Of a DNA stretch of 64,000 bases, positions 14,851 to 26,701 are shown in pieces. The first letter of the stretch is position 1. Each line of letters starts with the position of its first letter. The DNA comes from Larix kaempferi (lineage: Eukaryota > Streptophyta > Pinopsida > Pinales > Pinaceae), in NCBI GenBank assembly GCA_027924585.1, contig BSBM01000200.1:3690427-3754426 (forward strand), in the 5' to 3' direction. Below the pieces are notes generated by a model that worked only from the letters and a program-made list of their open reading frames with translations, did no database searches and was not told the DNA's origin. A program made the translations under genes and the position numbers.

Positions 14851-17030
14851 GTGATTTATTTCATAAATGGAATCAACAAAGTATGCACATTCTATGTCAT
14901 AACGACATTCTGTAGTCTGCGCATGCGCAAACTATGCACATTCTACATAATAACGACTTTCTATAGTTTGCACATGCGTCCGGAAATAAGAAAAGCTTAC
15001 TTCCCCCCGTTTTTTAAAATCACAACTTCTAGAAGGTTTACATGATTTCTTAAAAAACACGAGTTTTTAGAAAATGTGATTTATTTCATAAATGGAATCA
15101 ACAAATTATGCACATTCTACGTCATAACGAATTTCTATAGTTTGCGCATGCGTCCAGAAATAAGAAAATCTTACTTCCCCCCGTTTTTTAAAATCACAAC
15201 TTCTAGAAGGTTTACATGATTTCTTAAAAAACACGAGCTTTTAGAAAATGCGATTTATTTCGTAAATGGAATCAACAAAGTATGCACATTCTATGTCATA
15301 ACGACTTTTTGTAGTTTGCGCATGCGCAAACTATGCACATTCTATGTAATAACGACTTTGTATATTTTGCGCATGCGTCCGAAAATAAGAAAAGCTTACT
15401 TCCCCCTTTTTTTAAATTCACAGCTTCTAGAAGGTTTACATGATTTCTTAAAGAGCATGAGTTTTTAGAAAATGTGATTTATTTCATAAATGGAGTCAAC
15501 AAAGTATGCACATTCTATGTCATAACGACTTTCTGTAGTTTGCGCATGCGCAAACTATGCACATTCTACGTAATAATGACTTTCTATAGTTTGCGCATGC
15601 TTCCGGAAATAAGAAAAGCTTACTCCCCCCCGTTTTTCAAAATCACAACTTCTAGAAGGTTTAGATGATTTCTTAAAAAACACGAGTTTTTAGAAAATGT
15701 GATTTATTTCATAAATGGAATCAACAAAGTATGCACATTCTATGTCATAACGACTTTCGATAGCTTGCGCATTCGCAAACTATGCACATTCTACGTAATA
15801 ATGAATTTCTATACTTTGCGCATGCGTCCGGAAATAAGAAAAGCTTACTTCCCCCCTTTTTTTAAATTCACAGTTTCTAGAAGGTTTACATGATTTCGTA
15901 AAAAACAGGAGTTTTAAAAAAAAGGGATTTATTTCATAAATGGAATCAACAAAGTATGCACATTCTATGTCATAACGACTTTCTATAGTCTGTGCATGCG
16001 CAAAGTATGGACATTCTACGTAATAAAGTCTTTCTATAGTTTGCGCATGCGTCCGGAAATAAGAAAACCTTACTTCCCCCCATTTTTTAAAATCACAACT
16101 TCTAGAAGGTTTACATGATTTCTTAAAAAACACGATCTTTAGAAAATGTGATTTATTTCATAAATGGAATCAACAAATTATGCACATTCTACGTCATAAC
16201 GACTTTCTATAGTTTGCGCATGCGTCCAGAAATAAGAAAAGGTTACTTCCCCCCGTTTTTTAAAATCACAACTTCTAGAAGGTTTACATGATTTCTTAAA
16301 GAACATGAGTTTTTAGACAATGTGATTTATTTCATAAATGGAATCAACAAAGTATGCACATTCTATGTCATAACGACTTTCTGTAGTTTGCGCATGCGCA
16401 AACTATGCACATTCTACGTAATAACAACTTTCTATAGTTTGCGCATGCGTCCGGAAATAAGAAAAGCTTACTTCCCCCCTTTTTTTAAATTCACAGCTTC
16501 TAGAAGGTGTACATGATTTCTTAGAAAACACGAGTTTTTAAAAAATGTGATTTATTTCATAAATGGAATCAACAAAGTATGCACATTCTATGTCATAACG
16601 ACATTCTGTAGTCTGCGCATGCGCAAACTATGCACATTCTACATAATAACGACTTTCTATAGTTTGCACATGCGTCCGGAAATAAGAAAAGCTTACTTCC
16701 CCCCGTTTTTTAAAATCACAACTTCTAGAAGGTTTACATGATTTCTTAAAAAACACGAGTTTTTAGAAAATGTGATTTATTTCATAAATGGAATCAACAA
16801 ATTATGCACATTCTACGTCATAACGAATTTCTATAGTTTGCGCATGCGTCCAGAAATAAGAAAATCTTACTTCCCCCCGTTTTTTAAAATCACAACTTCT
16901 AGAAGGTTTACATGATTTCTTAAAAAACACGAGTTTTTAGAAAATGCGATTTATTTCGTAAATGGAATCAACAAAGTATGCACATTCTATGTCATAACGA
17001 CTTTTTGTAGTTTGCGCATGCGCAAACTAT
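14660..17030 (+). repeat. Mosaic duplication region in the array
   Basis: The sequence 14660-15330 recurs at about 16356-17030 (offset 1,696 bp; the 14851 and 16547 monomers encode identical open frames). The intervening part 15335-16180 matches 11390-12235 (offset 3,945 bp), including the rare AAAGGGATTTATTTC at 11980 and 15925 and the CTAATAAAGTCTTTC-like variant. The region is a composite of two earlier array segments. Confidence 0.8.
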
Positions 17031-20000
17031 GCACATTCTTCGTAATAACGACTTTCTATAGTTTGCGCATGCTTCCGAAAATAAGAAAAGCTTACTTCCC
17101 GCCGTTTTTTAAAATCACAACTTCTAGAAGGTTTATATGATTTCTTAAAAAACATGAGTTTTTAGAAAATGTGATTTATTTCATAAATGGAATCAACAAA
17201 GTATGCACATTCTATGTCATAACGACTTTCGATAGTTTGTGCATGCACAAACTATGCACATTCTACGTAATAACAACTTTCTACACATTGCGCATGCGTC
17301 CGGAAATATGAAAAACTTACTTCCCCCCTTTTTTTAAATTCACAGCTTCTAGAAGGTTTACATGATTTCTTAAAAAACACGAGTTTTTAAAAAATGTGAT
17401 TTATTTCATAAATGGAATCAACAAAGTATGCACATTCTATGTCATAACGACTTTCTGTAGTCTGCGCATGCGCAAACTATGCACATTCTATGTAATAACG
17501 ACTTTCTATAGTTTGCGCATGCTTTCGGAAATAAGAAAAGCTTACTTCCCCCCGTTTTTTAAAATCGCAACTTCTAGAAGGTCTACATCATTTCTTAGAA
17601 AACACGAGTTTTTAAAAAATGTGATTTATTTCATAAATGGAATCAACAAAGTATGCACATTCTATGTCATAACAACTTTCTGTAGTCTGCGCATGCGCAA
17701 ACTATGCACATTCTATGTAATAACGACTTTCTATAGTTTGCGCATTCGTCCGGAAATAAGAAAAGCTTACTTCCCCCCGTTTTTTAAAATCACAACTTCT
17801 AGAAGGTTTACATGATTTCTTAAAAAACACGAGTTTTTAGAAAATGTGATTTATTTCATAAATGGAATCAACAAATTATGCACATTCTACGTCATAACGA
17901 CTTTCTATAGTTTGCGCATGCGTCCAGAAATAAGAAAAGCTTACTTCCCCCCGTTTTTTAAAATCACAACTTCTAGAAGGTTTACATGATTTCTTAAAAA
18001 ACACGAGTTTTTAGAAAATTTGATTTATTTCATCAATGGAATCAACAAACTATGCACATTCTATGTCATAACAACTTTCTGTAGTCTGTGCATGCGCAAT
18101 CTATGCACATTCTACGTAATAACAACTTTCTATAGTTTGCGCATGCGTCCGGAAATAAGAAAAGCTTAATCCCCCCCCGTTTTTTAAACTCACAATTTTT
18201 AGAAGGTTTACATGATTTCTTAAAAAACACGAGTTTTTAGAAAATGTGATTTATTTCATAAATGGAATCAACAAAGTATGGACATTCTATGTCATAACGA
18301 CTTTCTATAGTCTGCGCATGCGTCCGGAAATAAGAAAAGCTTACTTTCCCCCGTTTTTTAAAATCACAACTTCTAGAATGTTTACACGATTTCTTAAAAA
18401 ACACGAGTTTTTAGAAAATGTGTTTGATTTCATAAATGGAATGAACAAAGTATGCACATTCTATGGCATAACGACTTTTTGTAGTTTGCGCATGCGCAAA
18501 CTATGCACATTCCACATAATAACGACTTTCTATAGTTTGTGCATGCTTCCGAAAATAAGAAAAGCTTACTTCCCCCCGTTTTTTTAAATCACAACTTCTA
18601 GAAGGTTTACATGATTTCTTAAAAAGCATGAGTTTTTAGAAAATGTGATTTATTTCGTAAATGGAATCAACAAACTATGCACATTTTATGTCATAACGAC
18701 TTTCGATAGTTTGCGCATGCGCAAACTATGCACATTCTACCTAATAACGACTTTCTATACTTTGCGCATGGGTCCAGAAATAAGAAAAGCGTAGTTCTGC
18801 CCTTTTTTTAAATTCACATTTTCTAGAATATTTACATGATTTCTTAAAGAACATGAGTTTTTAGAAAACGTGATTTATTTCATAAATGGAATCAACAAAG
18901 TATGCACATTCTATTTCATAACGACTTTCTGTAGTCTCTGCATGCGCAAACTATGCACATTCTACGTAATAACGACTTTCTATAGTTTGCACATGTGTCC
19001 GAAAATAAGATAAGCTTACTTCCCCCCGTTTTTTAAAATCACAATTTCTAGAATGTTTACATGATTTCTTAGAAAACACGAGTTTTTAAAAAATGTGATT
19101 TATTTCATAAATGGAATCAACAAAGTATGCACATTCTATGTCATAACGACTTTCTGTAGTCTGCGCATGCGCAAACTATGCACATTCTACGTAATAACGA
19201 CTTTCTATAGTTTGCGCATGCGTCCGGAAATAAGAAAAGCTTACTTCCCCCGGTTTTTTAAAATCACAACTTCTAGAAGGTTTACATGAATTCTTAAAAA
19301 ACACGAGTCTTTAGAAAATGTGATTTATTTCATAAATGGAATCAACAAAGTATGCACATTCTACGTCATAACGACTTTCTATAGTTTGCGCATGCCTCCG
19401 GAAATAAGAAAAGCTTACTTCCCCCCGTTTTTTAAAATCACAACTTCTAGAATGTTTACATGATTTCTTAAAAAACACGAGTTTTTAGAAAATGTGATTT
19501 ATTTCATAAATGGAATCAACAGAGTATGCATATTCTATGTCATAACGACTTTCTGTAGTCTGCGCATGCGCAAACTATGGACATTCTACGTAATAATGAC
19601 TTTCTATAGTTCGCGCATGCGTCCGGAAATAAGAAAAGCTTACTTCCCCCCGTTTTTTAAAATCACAACTTCTAGAAGGTTTACATGATTTCTTAGAAAA
19701 CACGAGTTTTTAAAAAATAAGATTTATTTCATAAATGGAATCAACAAAGTATGCACATTCTACGTCATAACGACTTTGTATAGTTTGCGCATGCGTCCGG
19801 AAATAAGAAAAGCTTACTTCCCCCCGTTTTTTAAAATCACAACTTCTAGAAGGTTTACATGATTTCTTAAAAAACACGAGTTTTTAGAAAATGTGATTTA
19901 TTTCATAAATGCAATCAACAAAGTATGCACATTCTATGTCAGAACGAATTTCTGTAGTTTGCGCATGCGCAAACTTTGCACATTCTACGTAATAACGACT

Positions 20001-20495
20001 TTCTATAGGTTGCGCATGCTTCCGGAAATAAGAAAAGCTTACTTCCCCCCGTTTTTTTAAATCACAACTTCTAGAAGGTTTACATGATTTCTTAAAAAAC
20101 ACGAGTTTTTAGAAAATGTGATTTATTTCATAAATGGAATGAACAAAGTATGCACATTCTATGTCATAACGACTTTCTGTAGTTTGCGCATGCGCAAACT
20201 ATGCACATTTTACGTAATAACGACTTTCTATAGTTTGCACATGCGCCCGGAAATAAGAAAAGCTTACTTCCCCCCGTTTTTTAAAATCACAACTTCTAGA
20301 AGGTTTACATGATTTCTTTAAAAACACAAGTTTTTAGAAAATGTGATTTATTTCATAAATGGAATCAACAAAGTATGCACATTCTATATCATAACAACTT
20401 TCTGTAGTTTGCGCATGCGCAAACTATGCACAATCTACGTAATAACGAATTTCTATAGTTTGCGCATGCGTCCGGAAATAAGAAAAGCTTATTTC

Positions 20496-21070
20496 ATTCA
20501 TTATACTCTAGGATATTTGCTGAGAGAGTAACATCTACAATATATCAATGCATGACAAGCATCACAAGCATCATAAGAATCAAAAGCATAGAGACAAGAG
20601 ACACAGAGTTTCCGTGGGGAAAACCCTAAGGTGAAAAACCCCACAACTTCCTCAGAGATAGAGAGAGCAATGGCTCAACCAAAATACAACCAAATAACAC
20701 AGAGATAGTCTCCTAGCAGATGATCCTCCTCCTCCTCACTAGTGCGCCACTTTCCAGAGAGAGAGGGAGTTACTTTTCCGAATGAGTAAAATAGAGATCT
20801 CCTATCTCTATTTATACTTACCTTTTTTCCCAGTGACCTACTGGGGCCGACTTGTCTACTTAGATACATCCACATTATATTATATATAATTCCGGGCTGA
20901 CCCCAAATGGTGGTCTAATAACCCATCGGCAAGTACACACACTTGCGACACTTGTCAATCAACATGACGACACTTCCTTATAGAGGAATAACACATCTCT
21001 TATAAGGGTACAATAAATATATATAAAATATACAGATGAAATACATTCCGAACTTACATATACATCAACA
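20496..21070 (-). repeat. 3' LTR of the copia element, outer end degraded
   Basis: Alignable with the right-hand LTR from ATTCATTATACTC (20496) to CATCAACA (21070). Compared with the right LTR it lacks a 14-bp stretch after CAATGCATG. It also lacks the outermost 19 bases: the terminal TGTTAAATTTTGAGC is not present, and satellite AAGCTTA passes into TTTCATTCATT. The TATA-like motif TATAAATAG is on the minus strand at 20816-20808. The sequence next to the inner edge is the polypurine tract. Confidence 0.93.
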
Positions 21071-21080
21071 CTCCCTCTTA
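21071..21080 (-). other. Polypurine tract (plus-strand DNA priming site)
   Basis: Directly abutting the inner edge of the 3' LTR, the minus strand reads TAAGAGGGAG followed by TGTTGATG. A purine-rich run immediately upstream of the 3' LTR is where reverse transcription of LTR elements primes the second strand. It sits exactly where expected. Confidence 0.8.
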
Positions 21081-21320
21081 ACTAGGAAGGTATTTCTCGA
21101 CACAGATCTGCTAGACAAGTCTTCTTCTCTGGATCATCGTCATCGATGCATCGTCATCATCATCGTCACTGCTGCTGCTATCTCAACCAATCTCTGACTC
21201 TACTCATCATAGGAAGTTCTACAGAGCCAGTCCTTTTTCATACTGGATGTAGGCCCGCCATCTGCAGGTCTTCATCATCACTGGCCATACTGTGGAATCC
21301 TCAGGACTCATTACGTGCAT
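21081..21320. other. Non-coding 3' internal region of the element, low-complexity part
   Basis: Lies between the polypurine tract and the first minisatellite. It contains a run of CATCGTCATC-like trinucleotide repeats at about 21138-21180. I see no conserved reading frame and no envelope-like domain. Confidence 0.6.
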
Positions 21321-21895
21321 CACAAAACCTAGCTGCAGCATCCCAGGCTATTACGAGCACACAGCTCTACTTGTAGGATCTCCCAAGAGCACATTACATG
21401 TGACCCATCACAAAACCTGGCTGAAGCATCCCAGGCTGTTACGAGCACATGGCTCTACCTGTCGGATCTCCCAGGAGCACTTTACATGTGATCTCACCAC
21501 AAAACCTGGCTGAAGCATCTGAGGCCTTTTTCATCCTGTCCAGATCTCCCAGGAGCAAATTACATGTGGTCATGGCAAAACCTGGCTGAAGCATCTGAGG
21601 CCTTTTTCATCCTGTCCAGATCTCCCAGGAGCAAATTACATGCCATAGGACAAAACCTCGCAAGAGCATCTGCCAAATATCCCAAGGCACCGAATTACTT
21701 GCCATAGGCAAAACCTCGAAAGACTATCTGCAGATCTCCCAGGGCACAAATTACATGTCCTCCCAAGCAAAACCTCGCAAGAGCATTTGCCAGATGTCCC
21801 AGGGCACCGAATTACGTGCCATAGGCAAAACCTTGAAAGACCATCTGCAAATCTCCCAGGGCACAAATTACATGCTTTCCTGCACAACCTGATCC
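21321..21895. repeat. Degenerate minisatellite in the element's 3' region (8 units)
   Basis: Eight units each begin with CAAAACCT and contain an AGATCTCCCAGG-like core and an ATTACATG-like end. They start at about 21321, 21409, 21498, 21576, 21651, 21709, 21768 and 21826. Unit length falls stepwise: 88-89 bp for two units, 75-78 bp for two, then 58-59 bp for the last four, which alternate between two subtypes. It lies in the transcribed 3' untranslated part of the element. No coding role is apparent. Confidence 0.85.
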
Positions 21896-22055
21896 ACGGC
21901 CACAAAGTATCATCTGATACTCATCAAACATCATCCTGATGTACACATGATCATCCTGATCATCATCACTACAACATCCTGCTGCATGTCATCTGGAGAA
22001 GCTCGTCATCCACGATCATCCTGATCATACAATGCATCCATCTGATGCACTCATA

Positions 22056-22350
22056 GATACATGATCCACACAATGTATCCATCAATCATACATGATCTAC
22101 CTGATCATACAAAGATACATGATCTACCTGATCATACAAAGATACATGATCCACACAATGTACCCATCAACATACATGATCTACCTGATCATACAAAGAT
22201 ACATGATCCACACAATGTATCCATCAGCATCCATGATCTACCTGATCATACAAAGATACATGATCCACACAATGTATCCAACAGCATCCATGATCTACCT
22301 GATCATACAAAGATACATGATCCACACAATGTATCCAACAACATCCAACA
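22056..22350. repeat. 57-bp minisatellite in the element's 3' region
   Basis: About five copies of a 57-bp unit containing ACATGATCCACACAATG and ATCTACCTGATCATACAAAG. The second copy is partial and carries a doubled ATCTACCTGATCATAC segment. Because 57 is a multiple of three, open frames run through in more than one phase; these are artefacts of the repeat. The preceding 21896-22055 is rich in ATCATCCTGATC-like words without a clear period. Confidence 0.9.
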
Positions 22351-22377
22351 TGATGCATTCATACAAAATACATACAC

Positions 22378-22515
22378 ATGACCCAACCGATCATATCCAA
22401 CATCCAACATGATGCGTACATACATATATTAAAATGATCCAACTGATCATATCCAGCATCCAACATGATGCGTACATACATACATAAAAATGATCCAACT
22501 GATCATATCCAAGCA
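22378..22515. repeat. Second short-period repeat (about 56-57 bp) in the element's 3' region
   Basis: Two full units and one partial unit built from TGATCCAACTGATCATATCC and ATCCAACATGATGCGTACATAC, with starts at about 22378, 22435 and 22491. It shares the ATGATC/TGATCAT words of the 57-bp repeat just before it, so both probably grew from one ancestral motif. The remaining 22516-22621 up to the pol stop is unique, non-coding sequence. Confidence 0.85.
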
Positions 22516-22621
22516 GAAACCAGAACATCATCCTGATGCTCATCATCCAGCGCTTACATCCACAGCCATGTGAAGGATCCTCCTTCCAACATGTTTGGAA
22601 TGGCTTCAGCAAATGTGTCCA

Positions 22622-23599
22622 TCACTTCTTCCTCAAAGTGTCCTCGATCTGAAGAACGCCAAGCCTCTCTCTGAAGTACTCGAACTTCACCCTGGCTAGT
22701 GGCTTCGTCAACACATCTGCAATCTGCTCGTCCGTCGCAACATACAGGAGCTTCACAGCTCCTCTCTGCACCATATCCCTGATATAGTGATATTTGATCT
22801 CTATGTGTTTCGACCTGTCATGAAACACTGGGTTCTCGGATAGCTTCACACAACTCTGGTTATCACAGAAGATACCAGTAGCATCCAGCGGGAGATCAAA
22901 TAACTCAGACAGTAGCTTCCGTAGCCATACTGCCTCACAACTAGCTGAAAAGGCTGCAACATACTCAGCCTCTGCTGTACTCAGTGCTACGCAGGACTGC
23001 TTCCTGCTAAACCAAGAGATCACACCTGATCCCATATTGAAGCAACACCCAGATGTGCTCTTCCTATCTGCAGCACTGCCAGCCCAATCTGAATCAACAT
23101 AACCCTGCAGGTTAAACTTTTGATCCGCTTCATACTTAAGCCCATAATCCACTGTACCCTTCAGGTACCTCAGAACATGCTTTACAGCAACCAGGTGAAC
23201 ACTCCTCGGATCTGTCAGGAACTGGCTCAATGTGTTCACAGCAAAGCAATAGTCCGGTCTCGTGTTCGTCAGGTACATCAAGGACCCAATCATTTGACGA
23301 TACATGCAGACATCAACCGGCTCAGATGAAGCATCACATAGAAGCTTCAGATTCGATGCCATAGGTGTGGCCATGGCCTTGCAATCCATCATCCCAAATC
23401 TCTTTAGGATATCTACTGTGTACTTCCCTTGACCAAGGAAGATCCCACCTGCATTCTGCCACACCTCCATACCTAGGAAATAGTGCATCATTCCCAAATC
23501 TTTCATATTGAATTCAGCGGCAAGCTTCCTTTTAGTATCTGCAATTAGTCTGTCATCTCCTGTTACAAATAAGTCATCCACATACAGGAGTAGAATCAC
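22622..23599 (-). pseudogene. Copia pol, downstream part: RT C-terminal half and RNase H (beyond the internal stop)
   Basis: Continuation, in the same frame, of the gag-pol frame upstream. It is separated from it only by a TAA at 23626-23624 and eight further codons, and the first codon of this open stretch is GTG, so it has no start of its own. Counted from 23599, residues 6-9 are YVDD, the catalytic aspartate pair of reverse transcriptase. RNase H follows, with YVDSDWAG (D169, D171), STAEAEY (E210, E212) and CDNQS (D246), and then the conserved DRSKHIEIKYH and ADVLTKPL motifs of plant copia elements. It ends at a normal position for copia pol, with no frameshift. The catalytic residues are intact, but the stop upstream should prevent synthesis unless it is read through or is a sequencing error. 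Identification as copia RT/RNase H is secure. Confidence 0.95.
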
Positions 23600-23623
23600 A
23601 GGATTCCCTTCCTCAACCTTGTA

Positions 23624-26600
23624 TTAAAGGTTGGAATCCGCTTTACTCTTGGTAAATCCCAAACTAGATAGGAAACTGTCCATCCTACCATACCAAGTTC
23701 TGGGAGCTTGCTTCAAGCCATACAAGGCTTTCTTCAGTCTGCACACATATGACTCCCTGTCATGTATTTCAAAACCAAGTGGTTGTTCCACATATACTTC
23801 CTCTTCAACTATACCATTCAAGAAAGCAGTCTTGACATCCATCTGGTGTATTTTCCATTTCATAGCTGCAGCCAGGGCAAGTACTGTTCTGATGGAAGTA
23901 TACCTGGCTACAGGTGCAAAAGTTTCTTCATAATCTATTCCCTCTTTCTGAGAGAATCCACGAGCTACGAATCTTGCTTTGAATTTCTCCACACTGCCAT
24001 CTGCAGCATGTTTGATTTTGAAGATCCATTTAGAAGTCACAACAGACTTCTCTTTAGGTCTTGGGACAACATCCCAAACATCATTCTTCATTATTGATTG
24101 GTATTCCTCAACCATGGCATCCTTCCATTCTTTCTTTTCTGCTACTTCTTCATAACTGGAAGGCTCTTTGTTCATAATGTCACAGAGTAAAGCAACATAG
24201 CTGGTCTGTGATCTAGTTCTTTTCTTTGCTTTGTGTTCTTCTTCTGGAATACCAAATCTTTCTGCATCTTGAATGAGCTCTCTAGCCCATACAGGTTTCC
24301 TCTTGTGAGATTTATCCTCACGGGGTGGATCTATAGGTTCTTGTGGATCTTCAAACTCACGAACAGCTTCTGGAACTGCTTCAGTCATGGGAGTGTCCTG
24401 AAATCTTGTTTCCTTAGGTTCTTCATAAACTTCAGTAGGTGCCTTCCTTGATTTGATGAATGCTGAGTTTTCATCAAATGTTACATCCCTGCTGACATCA
24501 ATCTTCTTGAACCCTGGAAAGTATATTCTGTAAGCCTTCGAGCTTTCACTGTAACCCACAAAAATACCCTTCTTTCCTGAAGGATCTAGTTTAGTCCTCT
24601 TTTCCTTTGGGACATGAGTGTACACTGGACAACCAAATATTCTGAGATGACTGACTTCAGGTTTCTTACCAGAAAAGACCTCTTCTGGTGTCTTGTTGTC
24701 TAATATCTTATGGGGTGTTCTGTTCTGCACATATACAGCTGTTCTAGCTGCTTCTGCCCATAGATGCATAGGAAGATCCTGGTCATGCAACATTGCCCTT
24801 GCTGCTTCCATGATAGTTCTGTTCTTCCTTTCTGCAACACCATTCTGTTGAGGATTATAAGGAGCAGTCAACTCCCTCTTAATCCCTGAATCACTGCAAA
24901 GCTTCTTGAAGTCACTTGAGGTGAATTCTCCACCGTTGTCGGATCTGAATGTTTTGATCTTCTTATCAGTTTGACTCTCCATCAAGGTTTTGAATTCCTT
25001 GAATTTATCAAGCACCTCATCTTTTCCCTTCAAGAAGTATACCCAAGTCTTCCTGGAGAAGTCATCAATAAATGAGACATAGTAAACATACCCACTCAGG
25101 GAACTGAATGACATAGGACCACATACATCTGAGTGGATGATTTTCAAAATGTCTTTTGCCTTGCTTTCACTGCTTGGGAAAGCCTTCTTAATGTTCTTAC
25201 CTTTTGCACATCCTTTGCAAACACCTTCATTTTTGGTCTTGATTTCAGGAAGACCCTCTACTGCCTTGCTTGCAATTAGAAGTGCTCTATAGTGCATGTG
25301 AGCAATTCTTCTATGCCAAAGTTCACTTGGCTCCATGGATTCATGCACCATGGCATGTTCAGGTTGTCCCTTCAATTTATACAAGCCTCCCTCTTGCTCT
25401 CCAATTACTACTGCATCATCTATGGTCTTTCCCTTTGGCCACATTAGGACTTGGCCATCCACAAATGCAACCCTCATACCTTTTGCATCTAATGCAGAAA
25501 TGGAGAGTAAGTTCTTCTTGAGCCCAGGTACGTAAAGTACTTCCTTCATCTTCAGAGATTTTCCAGAATCTAGGTTGTAGGAGGCTTCACCACTTCCTTT
25601 GATTGGGTATTGATAATCATCCCCAAGTTTCACCTTATGGGGTGATTCATGTTCAGATAGGTTCACAAAAGATTCTTTGAACCCAGTCATGTGTTTGGAA
25701 GCCCCACTATCAATCAACCAATCATTACAACCATGGGAGATGGTACCTGTGAGAGCAGAGATCAGAACATACTCTTCTTCACTTGATGAGTCATCATTAC
25801 TATCACTTTCTGCCCTAGCCTTCTTCTTTGGAGGTTCATCATCTTCGGCAGCATGAGCATGAAACCTTCTTTTGCCACCCTTCTTCTTCTTATTGGAGAT
25901 GTTGTTGTCCTTCTTGTTCTTGGGACAATTTATGGCAATATGTCCTTTCTCATTACAGGTGAAGCATACTCTTCTTTCTTTGAATTGATGTGAAGATCTC
26001 TTGGAGTGAGATGGCTCTTTCTTGAACTTTCCTTTCCTGGTGTGGGCCGCAAGAGTTTGATCTTCACCTCCCATCTTTTCTTCACGAGCTATAAGTCTAG
26101 CTTCTTCTTGAGAGCATTCTTCCCGAAGTCTACTGAAGGAGATCAACTTCTTCCTTGCACAAATTCCTTGAATAAAGGAATCCCATGACCTGGGTAGGAC
26201 ATTTAGAGTGGTCATCACCACTTCACCATTCTCCACCATTTCATCTACTGCTTCTAATTGTTCCTTGATCTGGGAGACCCTTGAAAAGTAATATTGAATG
26301 GTTTCTCCATTCTGAAACTTCACTGCTTTCAATTGGTTCCGCAGGGTCATCTTCCGATTTATGTTCTTTCCTTCAAATAGCTTGGTCAAAGATTCAAACA
26401 TCTCCTTGGGTGTCTTAATAGAAGACACATGGGGTATGAGATGGTCTTTGATAGAATCAACAATGATTCTCTTTTCCTTGACCAAGTTCTTCTTGTGTAA
26501 TGCCTTGGCTTCTTCATCCTCTGCGATAGGGATGTCTTCTTTCACATATGAGTCCAACTCATTCTCTTCCAGGATTAACCCAATCCTATACTTCCAGGCT

Positions 26601-26701
26601 TGGAAGTTATCAACCCCTTCAAGCTTATCCTCAAGCTTAGTGTGGAGAGACATCTTTAAGAGTACTTCAAATGGAAATAGAAAATATTTAGGACTTACCA
26701 C
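23624..26701 (-). CDS. Copia gag-pol polyprotein: Gag, protease, integrase, N-terminal half of RT (ends at premature stop)
   Basis: Encodes 1,025 residues. The first ATG is at 26701, but Met17 (ATG at 26653-26651, [13 protein letters not shown]) is the likelier Gag start by family resemblance. Domains in order: Gag about 20-245; CCHC zinc knuckle C246-C249-H254-C259, which binds RNA; a basic/acidic linker; aspartic protease with DSGA at 331-334; integrase HHCC zinc domain (H463/H468, C495/C498); integrase catalytic D525, D588, E624 with the D,D(35)E spacing; RT from about 876, with the first catalytic aspartate in QMDVKTAF (D955). The frame then meets TAA at 23626-23624, before the YVDD motif, so the product would lack a working RT and all of RNase H. 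One frame covers gag and pol, as is usual for copia. No other disablement is seen over about 3 kb. The enzymes would copy and integrate the element through virus-like particles. Confidence 0.96.
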   Translation of the reverse strand: MVSPKYFLFPFEVLLKMSLHTKLEDKLEGVDNFQAWKYRIGLILEENELDSYVKEDIPIAEDEEAKALHKKNLVKEKRIIVDSIKDHLIPHVSSIKTPKEMFESLTKLFEGKNINRKMTLRNQLKAVKFQNGETIQYYFSRVSQIKEQLEAVDEMVENGEVVMTTLNVLPRSWDSFIQGICARKKLISFSRLREECSQEEARLIAREEKMGGEDQTLAAHTRKGKFKKEPSHSKRSSHQFKERRVCFTCNEKGHIAINCPKNKKDNNISNKKKKGGKRRFHAHAAEDDEPPKKKARAESDSNDDSSSEEEYVLISALTGTISHGCNDWLIDSGASKHMTGFKESFVNLSEHESPHKVKLGDDYQYPIKGSGEASYNLDSGKSLKMKEVLYVPGLKKNLLSISALDAKGMRVAFVDGQVLMWPKGKTIDDAVVIGEQEGGLYKLKGQPEHAMVHESMEPSELWHRRIAHMHYRALLIASKAVEGLPEIKTKNEGVCKGCAKGKNIKKAFPSSESKAKDILKIIHSDVCGPMSFSSLSGYVYYVSFIDDFSRKTWVYFLKGKDEVLDKFKEFKTLMESQTDKKIKTFRSDNGGEFTSSDFKKLCSDSGIKRELTAPYNPQQNGVAERKNRTIMEAARAMLHDQDLPMHLWAEAARTAVYVQNRTPHKILDNKTPEEVFSGKKPEVSHLRIFGCPVYTHVPKEKRTKLDPSGKKGIFVGYSESSKAYRIYFPGFKKIDVSRDVTFDENSAFIKSRKAPTEVYEEPKETRFQDTPMTEAVPEAVREFEDPQEPIDPPREDKSHKRKPVWARELIQDAERFGIPEEEHKAKKRTRSQTSYVALLCDIMNKEPSSYEEVAEKKEWKDAMVEEYQSIMKNDVWDVVPRPKEKSVVTSKWIFKIKHAADGSVEKFKARFVARGFSQKEGIDYEETFAPVARYTSIRTVLALAAAMKWKIHQMDVKTAFLNGIVEEEVYVEQPLGFEIHDRESYVCRLKKALYGLKQAPRTWYGRMDSFLSSLGFTKSKADSNL

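Larger units (their letters stand above)
1..20490 (+). repeat. Satellite array, block 1 (225/174-bp monomers)
   Basis: Uninterrupted head-to-tail tandem repeat, about 95 monomers, AT-rich. Monomer starts (GTGATTTATTTC) recur at spacings of 225 bp and 174 bp. Each monomer contains one or two 51-bp modules beginning TATGCACATTCTA, then GTCCGGAAATAAGAAAAGC, a C-tract/T-tract junction, the dyad CTTCTAGAAGG and an A-rich spacer. One HindIII site (AAGCTT) and one XbaI site (TCTAGA) occur in nearly every monomer, so either enzyme should give a 174/225-bp ladder. No gene is seen here. Open frames of 64 codons on the plus strand and 72 on the minus strand are products of the repeat. The block stops at AAGCTTA where the retrotransposon begins. 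Confidence 0.97.

Noticed and set aside
1-20490. CRISPR-like array
   Set aside because: The units are contiguous tandem monomers without unique spacers, and the context is a plant nuclear genome with a copia element.
20675-20875. 66-residue frame in each LTR (second copy 27440-27640)
   Set aside because: It lies across the LTR promoter region, its few differences are not codon-biased, and it has no recognised domain.
21146-21905. Envelope-like or extra gene between pol and the 3' LTR
   Set aside because: Frames here are short, lie in degenerate minisatellites, and show no signal peptide, membrane segment or coiled coil.
22061-22412. 106-residue frames on the plus strand
   Set aside because: They are read through the 57-bp minisatellite in two phases and are repeats of 19 residues with no domain.
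23120-23329. Plus-strand frames opposite gag-pol (also at 23631, 23762, 24233, 25270, 26006 and 26361)
   Set aside because: They are antisense shadows of the copia polyprotein.
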